DNA from: JADKBO01 sp965230345
GTDB taxonomy: Bacteria > Bacteroidota > Bacteroidia > Chitinophagales > Saprospiraceae
Length of the DNA: 64,000 nt
NCBI GenBank assembly: GCA_965230345.1
Contig: CBDDKR010000002.1
Location: 2,914,001 to 2,978,000 of the forward strand
Direction of reading: 5' to 3'
The notes beneath the pieces were generated by a model. That model worked only from the letters and a program-made list of their open reading frames with translations. It was not told where the DNA came from and made no database searches. Below are positions 17,224-26,707 of this stretch, in pieces. The position numbers and the translations under genes were made by a program. Every line of letters starts with the position of its first letter. Position 1 is the first letter of the stretch.

Positions 17224-19797
17224 TTATACATCTTGTTCACTACTTATAGCCTTAGCATAAGTAACAAGTAACTTTTCATTTTCTTTATCTAGTTCAGCTC
17301 TTAATACACTGCCATCTTCAGGATTCTCATTCAATATGAATTCTGCTAATGGATCTTCAATGTACTTCTGAATCGCTCTATGAAGGGGCCTTGCACCAAA
17401 TTGAGGATCATATCCTTTCTCTGCTACAAAATCCTTTGCTTCATCGCTCAATTCAAGCTTGTAATCTAATCCTTTAAGTCTTTTATAAAGGTCTGACAAA
17501 GTTATGTCAATTATTTTAAATATATCCTCTTTTGTAAGAGAATTAAATATAATTACATCATCTATCCTATTCAAGAATTCTGGAGAAAAAGTCTTTTTAA
17601 GCGCACCTTGTATGACACCTTTGCTGTAATCTTCACTAGATTTTTTACGAGCCGAAGTTTTAAATCCAACTCCCTGACCAAAATCTTTTAACTGTCGAAC
17701 TCCAATATTAGACGTCATGATGATCAGTGTGTTTTTGAAATCGACCTTTCTACCCAATCCATCTGTAAGCTGTCCATCATCCAATACTTGCAATAAAATA
17801 TTGTAAACATCGGGGTGAGCTTTTTCAATCTCATCTAAGAGCACAACGGAGTATGGTTTCCTACGAACTTTTTCCGTTAGTTGACCGCCTTCTTCATAGC
17901 CGACATAACCTGGAGGAGCACCTATTAGTCTAGATATCGAGAATTTTTCCATGTACTCACTCATATCTATCCTTATAAGAGCATCTTCAGAATCGAACAT
18001 GGTCTTAGCCAATGATTTTGCTAGTTGCGTCTTACCGACACCTGTTGGCCCTAGGAAGATAAAGGATCCGATTGGTTTCGAAGGATCTTTTAATCCTACT
18101 CGGTTTCGCTGTATGGCCCGTGTGATTTTAACCACAGCCTCATCTTGTCCTATAATGTATTTTTTGATGTCTTCTGACATCTTGACCAGTTTTTTGCTTT
18201 CATTCTGAGCAACTCTATTTACAGGGATTCCAGTCATCATCGAAACTACCTCGGCGATTTCCTCTTCACCAACAGGATATCTCTTTGTTTTGCTCTCTTC
18301 TTCCCACTCCATCTTAGCTTGTTCTAATTTCTTAGTAAGCTTGGATTCATTATCTCTTAGATCGGCAGCTTTCTCGTATTGCTGGTTCTTAACAGCTTGA
18401 TTCTTTAGTAACTTGACCTCTTCAATCTCTTTTTCCAACTCTTCTATATGCGCAGGAACATGGATGTTTTTAAGATGAGTACGTGCTCCGACTTCATCCA
18501 TAACATCGATGGCTTTGTCAGGTAAAAAACGATCCGTAATATATCTTTCAGATAACTGTACACAAGCTTTGATGGCGTCCTCAGAGTAATTTACATTATG
18601 AAATTCTTCATATTTACCCTGTATGTTTTGAAGAATATTCATGGTGTCTTCAATAGATGGTGGTTCAACCATCACCTTTTGAAACCTCCGATCTAATGCT
18701 CCATCCTTTTCGATGTATTGTCGGTATTCATCTAATGTTGACGCTCCAATACATTGCAATTCGCCTCTAGCCAATGCAGGTTTGAAAATATTCGAAGCAT
18801 CCAGTGAACCTGTGGCTCCACCTGCACCAACGATGGTGTGAATCTCGTCAATAAATAGAATGACATCCTTTGCTTTTTCCAATTCACTCATGATTGCCTT
18901 CATCCTTTCTTCAAATTGACCACGATATTTCGTGCCAGCAACTAAAGCCGCCAAATCTAACATGACGACACGTTTGTTGAAAAGAGTTCGACTTACCTTC
19001 TTCTGAACAATACGAAGTGCTAAGCCCTCGACTATTGCTGTTTTACCCACACCTGGTTCTCCAATGAGAATTGGATTATTCTTTTTACGTCTACTTAGAA
19101 TTTGAGAAACGCGCTCTATTTCGGTTTCTCTACCTATAATGGGATCGAGTTTGTCTTCTTCTGCCAACCTTGTCACGTCTCTACCAAAGTTGTCCAATAC
19201 AGGTGTCCTTGATTTGTTATTGCCTTTCTTAGTTGCTCCAGAACTGCCACTACTGCCTCCAAATGATTCTGATTCCATATCATCGTCTAGTGGTGAATCC
19301 GAATCAGATGCCGCTTGTGGGCTTGAGTAATCATCATAAGCTGTGTCCAATTCATATTTTACATATTCCAATTCAGACCGGAATGTATCATAATCCAAAC
19401 TAAAATTAGAATGTAGAATTTTCGCAGTCTGATCACCGTGTTTCAGAATGGAAAGCATCAAATGCTCAGGTTGTATCTCGTCATTTTTGTATTTTTTGGC
19501 TTCTAAAAATGTAACCTTCAATACCTTGCTTGCATGCTTATTTAACGGGATATTACCCATATTGTATTTAAAATCATCTGCTTTCTCCACATTTTCCGCA
19601 CTCTTCATTACATCTTCAACTGAATCAATGTTGATATCTAAAGATTCAAAAACTTTAGCAGTAAGACTGTTTTTATCCTCTAGAATTCCAAGCATAAAAT
19701 GCTCAGTCCCTATACTTTGATGACCCAACTTAATAGCTTCTTCTCGGCTAAGTTGAATGATCTTTTTTACTTTAGGGGAAAATTTTCTATTGTTCAT
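17224..19797 (-). CDS. clpC: ATP-dependent Clp protease ATPase subunit ClpC
   Basis: The 857-residue AAA+ unfoldase feeds substrates to ClpP. Order of parts: Clp N-domain with two repeats (about 1-150, containing GHQSIGTEHFMLGIL and DEIQPEHLMLSIL), an acidic/Gly/Ser-rich linker (155-195), first AAA+ module with Walker A GEPGVGKTA (246-254) and Walker B ILFIDEIHT, a middle region with a UVR-like helix pair (QYEKAADLRDNESKLTKKLE) that marks ClpC rather than ClpB or ClpA, and second AAA+ module with GPTGVGKTQ and VLLDEIEKAHPDV. The C-terminal domain is complete. The ATG at 19797 gives the standard N-terminus. infC lies downstream on the same strand. Confidence 0.96.
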   Translation of the reverse strand: MNNRKFSPKVKKIIQLSREEAIKLGHQSIGTEHFMLGILEDKNSLTAKVFESLDINIDSVEDVMKSAENVEKADDFKYNMGNIPLNKHASKVLKVTFLEAKKYKNDEIQPEHLMLSILKHGDQTAKILHSNFSLDYDTFRSELEYVKYELDTAYDDYSSPQAASDSDSPLDDDMESESFGGSSGSSGATKKGNNKSRTPVLDNFGRDVTRLAEEDKLDPIIGRETEIERVSQILSRRKKNNPILIGEPGVGKTAIVEGLALRIVQKKVSRTLFNKRVVMLDLAALVAGTKYRGQFEERMKAIMSELEKAKDVILFIDEIHTIVGAGGATGSLDASNIFKPALARGELQCIGASTLDEYRQYIEKDGALDRRFQKVMVEPPSIEDTMNILQNIQGKYEEFHNVNYSEDAIKACVQLSERYITDRFLPDKAIDVMDEVGARTHLKNIHVPAHIEELEKEIEEVKLLKNQAVKNQQYEKAADLRDNESKLTKKLEQAKMEWEEESKTKRYPVGEEEIAEVVSMMTGIPVNRVAQNESKKLVKMSEDIKKYIIGQDEAVVKITRAIQRNRVGLKDPSKPIGSFIFLGPTGVGKTQLAKSLAKTMFDSEDALIRIDMSEYMEKFSISRLIGAPPGYVGYEEGGQLTEKVRRKPYSVVLLDEIEKAHPDVYNILLQVLDDGQLTDGLGRKVDFKNTLIIMTSNIGVRQLKDFGQGVGFKTSARKKSSEDYSKGVIQGALKKTFSPEFLNRIDDVIIFNSLTKEDIFKIIDITLSDLYKRLKGLDYKLELSDEAKDFVAEKGYDPQFGARPLHRAIQKYIEDPLAEFILNENPEDGSVLRAELDKENEKLLVTYAKAISSEQDV

Positions 19798-20203
19798 TAA
19801 TGTAGTTTAATTATATATATACGATTACAATAATACGTTTTTATTGTGATTCTTTAAAATTAATAAGATCTAAAACTATACCAGTGCAGATAATGCTGCA
19901 TTTTTGTCAGTTTTCTTGTATAATTTGTCAATTGGAGTAATGAATTATTGATTTTTATGTTAACTTCTCTAACTTAATAACCCTTGTCTTGACAAAATTG
20001 TTACGAGTAAATTTCCTCTGTGGGATATTTAACATTTTTTAAACATTTCATATTTGTGTATTTGTTCTGTTATGTATTTTAAAAGTTGTTTGTTGTAGTA
20101 TAATATCGCGTATGACTTCTTGAGTTGTTGAAAAATATTTTGATATGCTTGGTAAACTTGGTATATTGTACGCTTGAATCAATTGTAATCTAGGCGACAT
20201 ATC
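19798..20203. other. divergent intergenic region between clpC and a T9SS gene
   Basis: About 400 AT-rich bases must hold the promoters of both divergent genes. No exact TAnnTTTG box with a matching -33 box was found on either strand. A short inverted repeat (TGCAG/CTGCA, near 19886-19902) lies in the clpC-proximal half. No HrcA- or CtsR-type operator is evident. Confidence 0.5.
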
Positions 20204-23200
20204 ATGAGGAATACAGCTACACTCGCTCTTTTATTTCTTTCTGTTTTGAACTTTTTTGACTTAAACGGTCAATGTTCTTGTACGGATTGTCCAATTCAAA
20301 TTCCAAGTATGACTACTCAGACATCTGTAATTGATGTTTCTGGAGCTACAAATCCTATAATAGGATCTGGTGGTCAGGGAATTTGTGGGATATCAATAAA
20401 CTTTCTTACGGATGCGATTAAAGAAAATACTATAAAAATTATTGCTCCAGATGGATCAATGGTTACGCTTGCAGTTAATTCAGGTGCAAATGTTAATCAA
20501 GGAATTAGTTTTGATATTTTATTTGTTCCTTGTGGTGATGCAGCTGCACCAGATCCTGGATTCCCAAGTATATTTGATACCAATGCTGGTTGGGCTGCGG
20601 GGGCAAGTTACTCAGGAATTTATTACCCTAATATGGGATGTTTAGAAGATTTTACTGGATCAGTAAATGGGCAATGGACTCTTGAATTCACGGATCACGT
20701 TTTTTTGGATGATGCGACTGTTTTTGATTGGGAAATCATTTTCTGTGATCCTGATGGTATATCATGTATTCCTTTTTCTTGCGGAGCGGATGGTGGAGAT
20801 TTGGATGAAGGTTCAGCACCATATGAATTGTGCGAAGGTGATCCTGCGCTTGATTTTGACATTAATGTAGATTTTGGCGGAACGACTCCTGATCCAGCTG
20901 ATTACGGTTATACTTTTGTTATCTCTGATATGTCAGGTATTTTAGATTACGATGATTTATCTGATTTGACGAGTTATTCCGTTGGAACTTACACCATATG
21001 TGGATTGTCCTATTTACTTACCGACTTTCCAAGTCTTCCTAGTCCTAATTCTGGGGCAACAACGGGAGATATTCAAGACGATATAGATAATGATGTGTAT
21101 TGTGCGGATCTCTCAGATTGTTTCGATGTTACTATTGATGAACCTTTAACCGTTCCTCAGTTGGTTGGACCATTGGATGTCTGTGCAGGTGAATTAATAA
21201 ACTATGATGTAACCAATGTAAATGAAGATTATCCTTACGTGATTTCATTAACAACAGGAAGTACTTCTTTTTTTGTAGTATCTGGTACCAATATTTCTAC
21301 CGAGTGGATTGATGGTCCTGGACAAATATGCTTTGAACAACAAAATGCATGTGCCGACATTGATATTTGTTGGGATATTACAGTTACTACCTTGGATGTT
21401 AATAATGAAATCTTCGGATTGTTGGATGTATGCAGTGGTTCTACAGAGTATTACTCGGCTAATCCACCAGTGGATCCTTCATTAATGGTTAATTATACCG
21501 CGATTAATGGTACGGTTGATTTTGGAGATCATAATGGGGTTAATATTATTTGGGACTACAATGTTGGTGTCTACGGGCAAGTCTGTTTGGAGATTAGCAA
21601 TGATTGTGGACATATGTATACCCATTGTCTTGATGTGATTCTAAACGATTTTGCTCCCCCAATAGAGATGCAAGTCCCTAGTGAGATGTGTGAAGATCAG
21701 ATTATTGGTATTAATGTAACCGATGATGAGGAGTACTCAGATTACATTTGGAGCGTAAATGATGGATCGATATTGCAAGGCCAAGGTACACCTCAAATAG
21801 TTGTCGAACCTGATGTTGGAATTGGAGTAATGGAAGTGTGTATCGAAGTCATAACCAATTGCCAAAATTCTTTATTTGAATGTGAACTAATAGACATCTA
21901 TGATGATCCGACTCCAACCATAAATATCTTGGGTGAAAATTGCGGATTGAGCACTCAATTAGAAGCTCAGCTCTCAAGTAATGGGACTGTAAAATGGACT
22001 GTGATTGATGGACCAGGTCCAATTATTATCTCTGATGATGGTTCGGTGAATCCTGTAATTACAGCATCTGTTCCTGGACAATATACCTTAGAACTTGTCG
22101 AAAGTATAGGTGATTGTATGGGGTTGACAACCTTTGAAATTGGACTTTATCCTCCATTGGTTTTGGAAGATATTTCGTATGAATGCAACGGTAATCTGGG
22201 ATATGCAGTAGAGATTCTCCTTTCAGGAGGAGCTCAACCATATGTAGTTAATGGGGAGGTAATAAATGGGGCATCCTTTGTTTCTGACAATATTCATAAG
22301 GATTCGTTGTATAGATTTATAATTGAAGATGCTATTGATTGCGAGTTGGTGTTAATTGACGAACCTGAATGTGATTGTAATTCTGAAGCAGGCACTATTG
22401 CAGATGAACTTATAAAAGTTTGTGTTAGTGACACCATTCAGGTTTTCACAAATCAAGACGAAGTAGTCGCGGTTGGTGATACATCTTCATTTGTTTTACA
22501 TAGTGGTCAAGGTATTTCGATTGAAGCACCGATCCAAATCAATTCTAATGGTGTTTTTACATTTGAAAATGGAATGGTAGCAGGGCAAGTATATTATGCA
22601 TCACATTTCGTTGTGAATAATGAAGGTAGTACAATTGATTTAAATGGTGGGTGCCTTGATGTATCATTAGGTCAGCCAGTGGTTTTTTATCCTTACCCTT
22701 CTTTTGAGAATATCTCGGATACATTGGTTTGTGGTAATACCTTTGTTTTTGACGAAATCGTTGGAAATGGGTCAAACTTGATCTTGAATAAAAAAGACAT
22801 TACTTCACCTGTTGTAATTTCCAATACTGGATTGGATACATTTAATATAGAAGCCCAAGAATTTATTGTAACTACATTTGTATTGGAGGCGGATAATGAA
22901 GGATGTATTGAATCTACGGAGTTTGATGTACAGTTTTCCCCTGGACCTTCTGTAAAAAGTGAAAATTTTCTTTGTGATGATGGTAATGAGTTCTATGATT
23001 TGGAGCTGATACTTGACGGAAATGGTCCGTTTATAGTAAGCGATACTCTAAGTATCATTGATACTTTAATCCTGAATGAAATTATGTCAGGAGATACTGT
23101 AACTATAAGTTACATAGATGAAAACGGATGTGAAAATGTAGACGAGTTTACACATGATTGTGCTTGTTCGACTATTGCTGGTACAATGATGCCTGATACA

Positions 23201-25522
23201 CTGGTTAGTTGTGATCTATCTGAGACATTAATCTCTATCTATCTTAATGATGGTGTGTATGGGGATTTGGATACATCTGTATTTTTGGTATTTACAGATG
23301 TGAACAATCCTTTGAGTTCGACGGTAGATACTATCTCAACTTCTGAGATATCATATTCTGATAAATTACACCTCGATTCTGTATATTTTATTGCTCATGT
23401 TATTACAGCTAAGGAGAGTGGTTCGATTGACCTCCAAGCTCCTTGTACCTCCAGTTCTAATGGGCAACCATTTGTATATAGAAGTCTACCTGAACCAGAC
23501 TTAAGCATTGAAATAAATCCATGTAATCTTACAGCTGAATACAGCAATATAAACTCAGTTTTTATCGAGAATATTCATGTTGATCCACTTCAAAGTGGCG
23601 GACTGCCGCTAGTAATAAACGATTCAATATTTGCTGATAATCCAGGATTACATCAAGTAACGTTTGATGTAAATGATGGCTATTGCTCAAACTCTATTGA
23701 TACTATTATAGAGATGCAAGTTGGACCATCAGTACTTAATATTGACGAAGTTTGTAATGATAATTTCTATACAGTACAATTCGAAATTAATGGAGGACAA
23801 GGACCTTACATGGTCAATGATTCAATTGTGCTGGTAAATATATATTCGAGCACCGAAATTGAGAGTGATAGTTCGTATGTGTTTGAAGTCATTGATGACA
23901 ATGGCTGTGCAAGCGAATTGGTTATTGGACAGCATTCTTGTGCTTGTCAAAATGATGTTGGAAGCTTGATGGATGGTATATATGAATTGTGTGAAGGGGA
24001 TGCGTTTCATATTCCGGATAATCAAGATGAAGTTCTTAATCCAGGAGATACAGTGTCTTATTTGATTTATGAAGGAAGTATGAATCAAATAGATAATGTT
24101 CTTTCTTATCAATCAAATTCAGTTGTAGAATTTCAACAAGAATTTTTGGGCAAGGTTATTTTTGTAAAAAAGAACATAGGTCAAAAAGGAATCAATGATT
24201 TGGTTTTTCAAAACAGCCCCTGTTACGATGAAACTCCAGGCATAGAGGTTAGGTGGAATGCATTACCTACTTTGACTACCGATTCGGATTGGGAAATTTG
24301 TGAAGGCGAACAATTGGAATTGGCATTTGTTACATCGGCTAATTATCCTTTGATGTTTGATCTTCTTGATGGGAATGGTGAAATTGTGGAATCCATTACC
24401 ATTTCAGAGAATGATGCAGTTATTCAATTAAATGGATTAGTAGATGGTATTTATTCTGTCAAGGGGTGGATGGATGAGTTTTGTTCTAGTAACGAAGAGT
24501 TGGAATTTTTTCTTACGGTTTCACCACTACCTAATGCAGGTATAACATTATCTGACGTTGGATTTTGTGAAAATGACTTCGAAGAATTAAACTTATTTGA
24601 TTATATCACCAATTATCAAGTAGGAGGTGAATGGAAAGATCCTCAAGAAAGCGTAGTTGAAGGTGGACAGATTTATGAATTATTGCCAGGTATTCAAAAT
24701 TATAACTATATCGTAACGAATTCCTGTGGTTTAGATACTACTGCTCTTGAAATCACATCTTGGCCTTCTCCTCAAGTTGACCCTGTAGCTGAAGATGTTT
24801 TATGCGAAGGGGAAGAAAATGGATTGATATATATACCAAACAGTCAGTTAGGGGAGATTACGGGGATGTTTTTAAATGGAGAAATTTTATCGTTAAGTGA
24901 TTCAATTAAAAATCTACCTGCTGGTGAATACCAACTTGAAGTTGTTAACTATTTGAATTGTTCTGATGTCATCGATTTGGTTGTTGAGGACGGTGTATCT
25001 ATTGATGTGGATTTAGGTGCTGATTTAGAATTAGAAGGAATAATTCCTGCAGATTTAAAGGCTATCATTGATTTTGATGAAACTAAGGTCTCTTCTGTAA
25101 TATGGAATGTAAATGGGACTTTGGATACGGTGAATTCGCTTAGTTATGTTATCAATCCAGATTTTGAAGGTGTTGTGGGTGTAACAATAATTGATGAAAA
25201 TGGGTGTGAGACCTCAGATCAAATTCTAATAAGATTGAAAATTGATAGTGATATCATATTACCGAATGTCTTCAGTCCTTCCGGAATCAATAACGTTTTT
25301 GAAGTAGCAGATTATCCCCAAATAAAGGAGGTTAATTCGATGACTATTTACGATCGATGGGGCAGTTTAGTTCATCATGTTGAAAATGATGATGAGATAA
25401 TATGGAATGGAACCATTGATGGAAAACGAGCCGCAGCAGGAGTCTATGTTTACATGGTTAAGTTAACCCTTATTAATAATCAAGTAATCGAATTACACGG
25501 CGATGTGACAGTGCTAAGGTAG
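20204..25522 (+). CDS. giant secreted protein with P-domain-like N-terminus and T9SS type B sorting domain
   Basis: The 1,772-residue protein begins with a signal peptide (RNTATLALLFLSVLNFF, cleavage near NGQC). Residues about 60-190 resemble a proprotein-convertase P-domain (GSVNGQWTLEFTDHVFLDDA, then FDWEIIFCDPDG). The centre is a series of Ig-like or PKD-like beta modules with regularly placed Cys-Asp/Cys-Glu motifs and SGNG/DGxGP turns. The last 90 residues are the gliding-motility-associated C-terminal domain (LPNVFSPSGINNVF, MTIYDRWGSLVH, WNGTIDGKRAAAGVYVYMVKL), the sorting signal that sends proteins through the type IX system to the surface. It is a likely surface adhesin; no catalytic domain is visible. 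Confidence 0.9.
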   Translation: MRNTATLALLFLSVLNFFDLNGQCSCTDCPIQIPSMTTQTSVIDVSGATNPIIGSGGQGICGISINFLTDAIKENTIKIIAPDGSMVTLAVNSGANVNQGISFDILFVPCGDAAAPDPGFPSIFDTNAGWAAGASYSGIYYPNMGCLEDFTGSVNGQWTLEFTDHVFLDDATVFDWEIIFCDPDGISCIPFSCGADGGDLDEGSAPYELCEGDPALDFDINVDFGGTTPDPADYGYTFVISDMSGILDYDDLSDLTSYSVGTYTICGLSYLLTDFPSLPSPNSGATTGDIQDDIDNDVYCADLSDCFDVTIDEPLTVPQLVGPLDVCAGELINYDVTNVNEDYPYVISLTTGSTSFFVVSGTNISTEWIDGPGQICFEQQNACADIDICWDITVTTLDVNNEIFGLLDVCSGSTEYYSANPPVDPSLMVNYTAINGTVDFGDHNGVNIIWDYNVGVYGQVCLEISNDCGHMYTHCLDVILNDFAPPIEMQVPSEMCEDQIIGINVTDDEEYSDYIWSVNDGSILQGQGTPQIVVEPDVGIGVMEVCIEVITNCQNSLFECELIDIYDDPTPTINILGENCGLSTQLEAQLSSNGTVKWTVIDGPGPIIISDDGSVNPVITASVPGQYTLELVESIGDCMGLTTFEIGLYPPLVLEDISYECNGNLGYAVEILLSGGAQPYVVNGEVINGASFVSDNIHKDSLYRFIIEDAIDCELVLIDEPECDCNSEAGTIADELIKVCVSDTIQVFTNQDEVVAVGDTSSFVLHSGQGISIEAPIQINSNGVFTFENGMVAGQVYYASHFVVNNEGSTIDLNGGCLDVSLGQPVVFYPYPSFENISDTLVCGNTFVFDEIVGNGSNLILNKKDITSPVVISNTGLDTFNIEAQEFIVTTFVLEADNEGCIESTEFDVQFSPGPSVKSENFLCDDGNEFYDLELILDGNGPFIVSDTLSIIDTLILNEIMSGDTVTISYIDENGCENVDEFTHDCACSTIAGTMMPDTLVSCDLSETLISIYLNDGVYGDLDTSVFLVFTDVNNPLSSTVDTISTSEISYSDKLHLDSVYFIAHVITAKESGSIDLQAPCTSSSNGQPFVYRSLPEPDLSIEINPCNLTAEYSNINSVFIENIHVDPLQSGGLPLVINDSIFADNPGLHQVTFDVNDGYCSNSIDTIIEMQVGPSVLNIDEVCNDNFYTVQFEINGGQGPYMVNDSIVLVNIYSSTEIESDSSYVFEVIDDNGCASELVIGQHSCACQNDVGSLMDGIYELCEGDAFHIPDNQDEVLNPGDTVSYLIYEGSMNQIDNVLSYQSNSVVEFQQEFLGKVIFVKKNIGQKGINDLVFQNSPCYDETPGIEVRWNALPTLTTDSDWEICEGEQLELAFVTSANYPLMFDLLDGNGEIVESITISENDAVIQLNGLVDGIYSVKGWMDEFCSSNEELEFFLTVSPLPNAGITLSDVGFCENDFEELNLFDYITNYQVGGEWKDPQESVVEGGQIYELLPGIQNYNYIVTNSCGLDTTALEITSWPSPQVDPVAEDVLCEGEENGLIYIPNSQLGEITGMFLNGEILSLSDSIKNLPAGEYQLEVVNYLNCSDVIDLVVEDGVSIDVDLGADLELEGIIPADLKAIIDFDETKVSSVIWNVNGTLDTVNSLSYVINPDFEGVVGVTIIDENGCETSDQILIRLKIDSDIILPNVFSPSGINNVFEVADYPQIKEVNSMTIYDRWGSLVHHVENDDEIIWNGTIDGKRAAAGVYVYMVKLTLINNQVIELHGDVTVLR

Positions 25523-25682
25523 AATTCTACGATTAGGCAAGCTGAGAGATTTTGATGGGTCAGAAATAAAGGTGGTTTAGTGGACGAGATCTCAAACTAC
25601 ACTTCATTAAAAAGTGTGGAAAAAGGCGGTCAATGAACGAAATATACATATCTTTCGGCTGGATAAAAATTATCTTGATAGG

Positions 25683-26657
25683 ATGTCATCTGGATTACAG
25701 GAGATTAAAGGTTTTATTGACAGTGAATTGAAAGCTTTTGATAAGCATTTCAAGGAATCCATGAAGAGTAATGTGGTGCTGCTTGATAAGATTACGCACT
25801 ATATTGTTAAAAGTAAAGGAAAACAGGTTAGACCTATGTTCGTTTTTCTAAGCGCTAAATTACTCGGAGAAACGAATGAAACAACGTATATAGGGGCATC
25901 CTTAGTTGAATTATTGCATACGGCTACATTAGTACACGACGATGTAGTAGACGATTCTTATCAAAGAAGAGGTTTCTTTTCGATCAATGCTTTATGGAAA
26001 AACAAAATCGCTGTTTTAGTCGGGGACTTTTTGTTATCAAAAGGTCTTTTGCTTGCCCTAGATAATGAAAAATACAATTTATTGCAGATTCTTTCCACTG
26101 CGGTTAAAGATATGTCTGAAGGAGAATTACTGCAAATGGAAAAGGCACGTCGATTAGATATTACTGAGGATATATATTTTGATATTATTACCAAAAAAAC
26201 AGCATCTCTTATTTCAGCAGCATGTGGTGTTGGTGCAGCATCAGTTTCGAATCAAGCAGATGATATCCGAAGAATGCGAGAATTAGGTGAAACAATTGGG
26301 ATTTGCTTTCAAATAAAGGATGATTTATTCGATTATGGAATGGAAGATGTTGGCAAACCCTTAGGTATAGATATTAAGGAAAAGAAAATGACCCTTCCTC
26401 TAATTCATGCTTTATCACGAACCGACGCTTCGACAAAAAGAAAAATTATTAAGAAAATAAAGAATCGTAGTACTGAAGAAGACGTAGTGCGAGAGGTGAT
26501 TTCTTTTGTTCATAAGCATGAAGGTTTATCCTATACTGAATCGGTAATGAAGCAGTATCAGGACAAAGCGAGAAAAATACTTCATACTTTTGAAGCTTGT
26601 GAAGCAAGAAATAAGTTAGAAAGTCTCTTAGACTATATAACAGACCGAAAGGTATAG
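25683..26657 (+). CDS. polyprenyl diphosphate synthase (trans-isoprenyl)
   Basis: The enzyme chains isopentenyl diphosphate units onto an allylic primer to make the side chain of menaquinone or similar lipids. With the start at 25683 it has 324 residues, the usual length; the earlier GTG at 25614 would add an unlikely 23-residue tail. Marks: GKQVRPMFVFL, the first Asp-rich motif DDVVD (86-90) followed by RRG, and the second DDLFD (213-217) with GKPLGIDIKEKKMTLPLI. The residues before DDVVD (LLHTATLVH) lack large aromatic blocks close to the motif, consistent with a medium to long chain product, though the exact length cannot be read. Confidence 0.93.
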   Translation: MSSGLQEIKGFIDSELKAFDKHFKESMKSNVVLLDKITHYIVKSKGKQVRPMFVFLSAKLLGETNETTYIGASLVELLHTATLVHDDVVDDSYQRRGFFSINALWKNKIAVLVGDFLLSKGLLLALDNEKYNLLQILSTAVKDMSEGELLQMEKARRLDITEDIYFDIITKKTASLISAACGVGAASVSNQADDIRRMRELGETIGICFQIKDDLFDYGMEDVGKPLGIDIKEKKMTLPLIHALSRTDASTKRKIIKKIKNRSTEEDVVREVISFVHKHEGLSYTESVMKQYQDKARKILHTFEACEARNKLESLLDYITDRKV

Positions 26658-26707
26658 TTATCGATCTGTGTTTTCCAAATAATTTCTAATCTTCGATTTG
26701 TGTTAAT

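Noticed and set aside
26640..26669. Inverted repeat ACAGACCGA/TCGATCTGT after the polyprenyl synthase gene as a terminator
   Set aside because: One mismatch, a 12-base loop and only four T after it; too weak to list.
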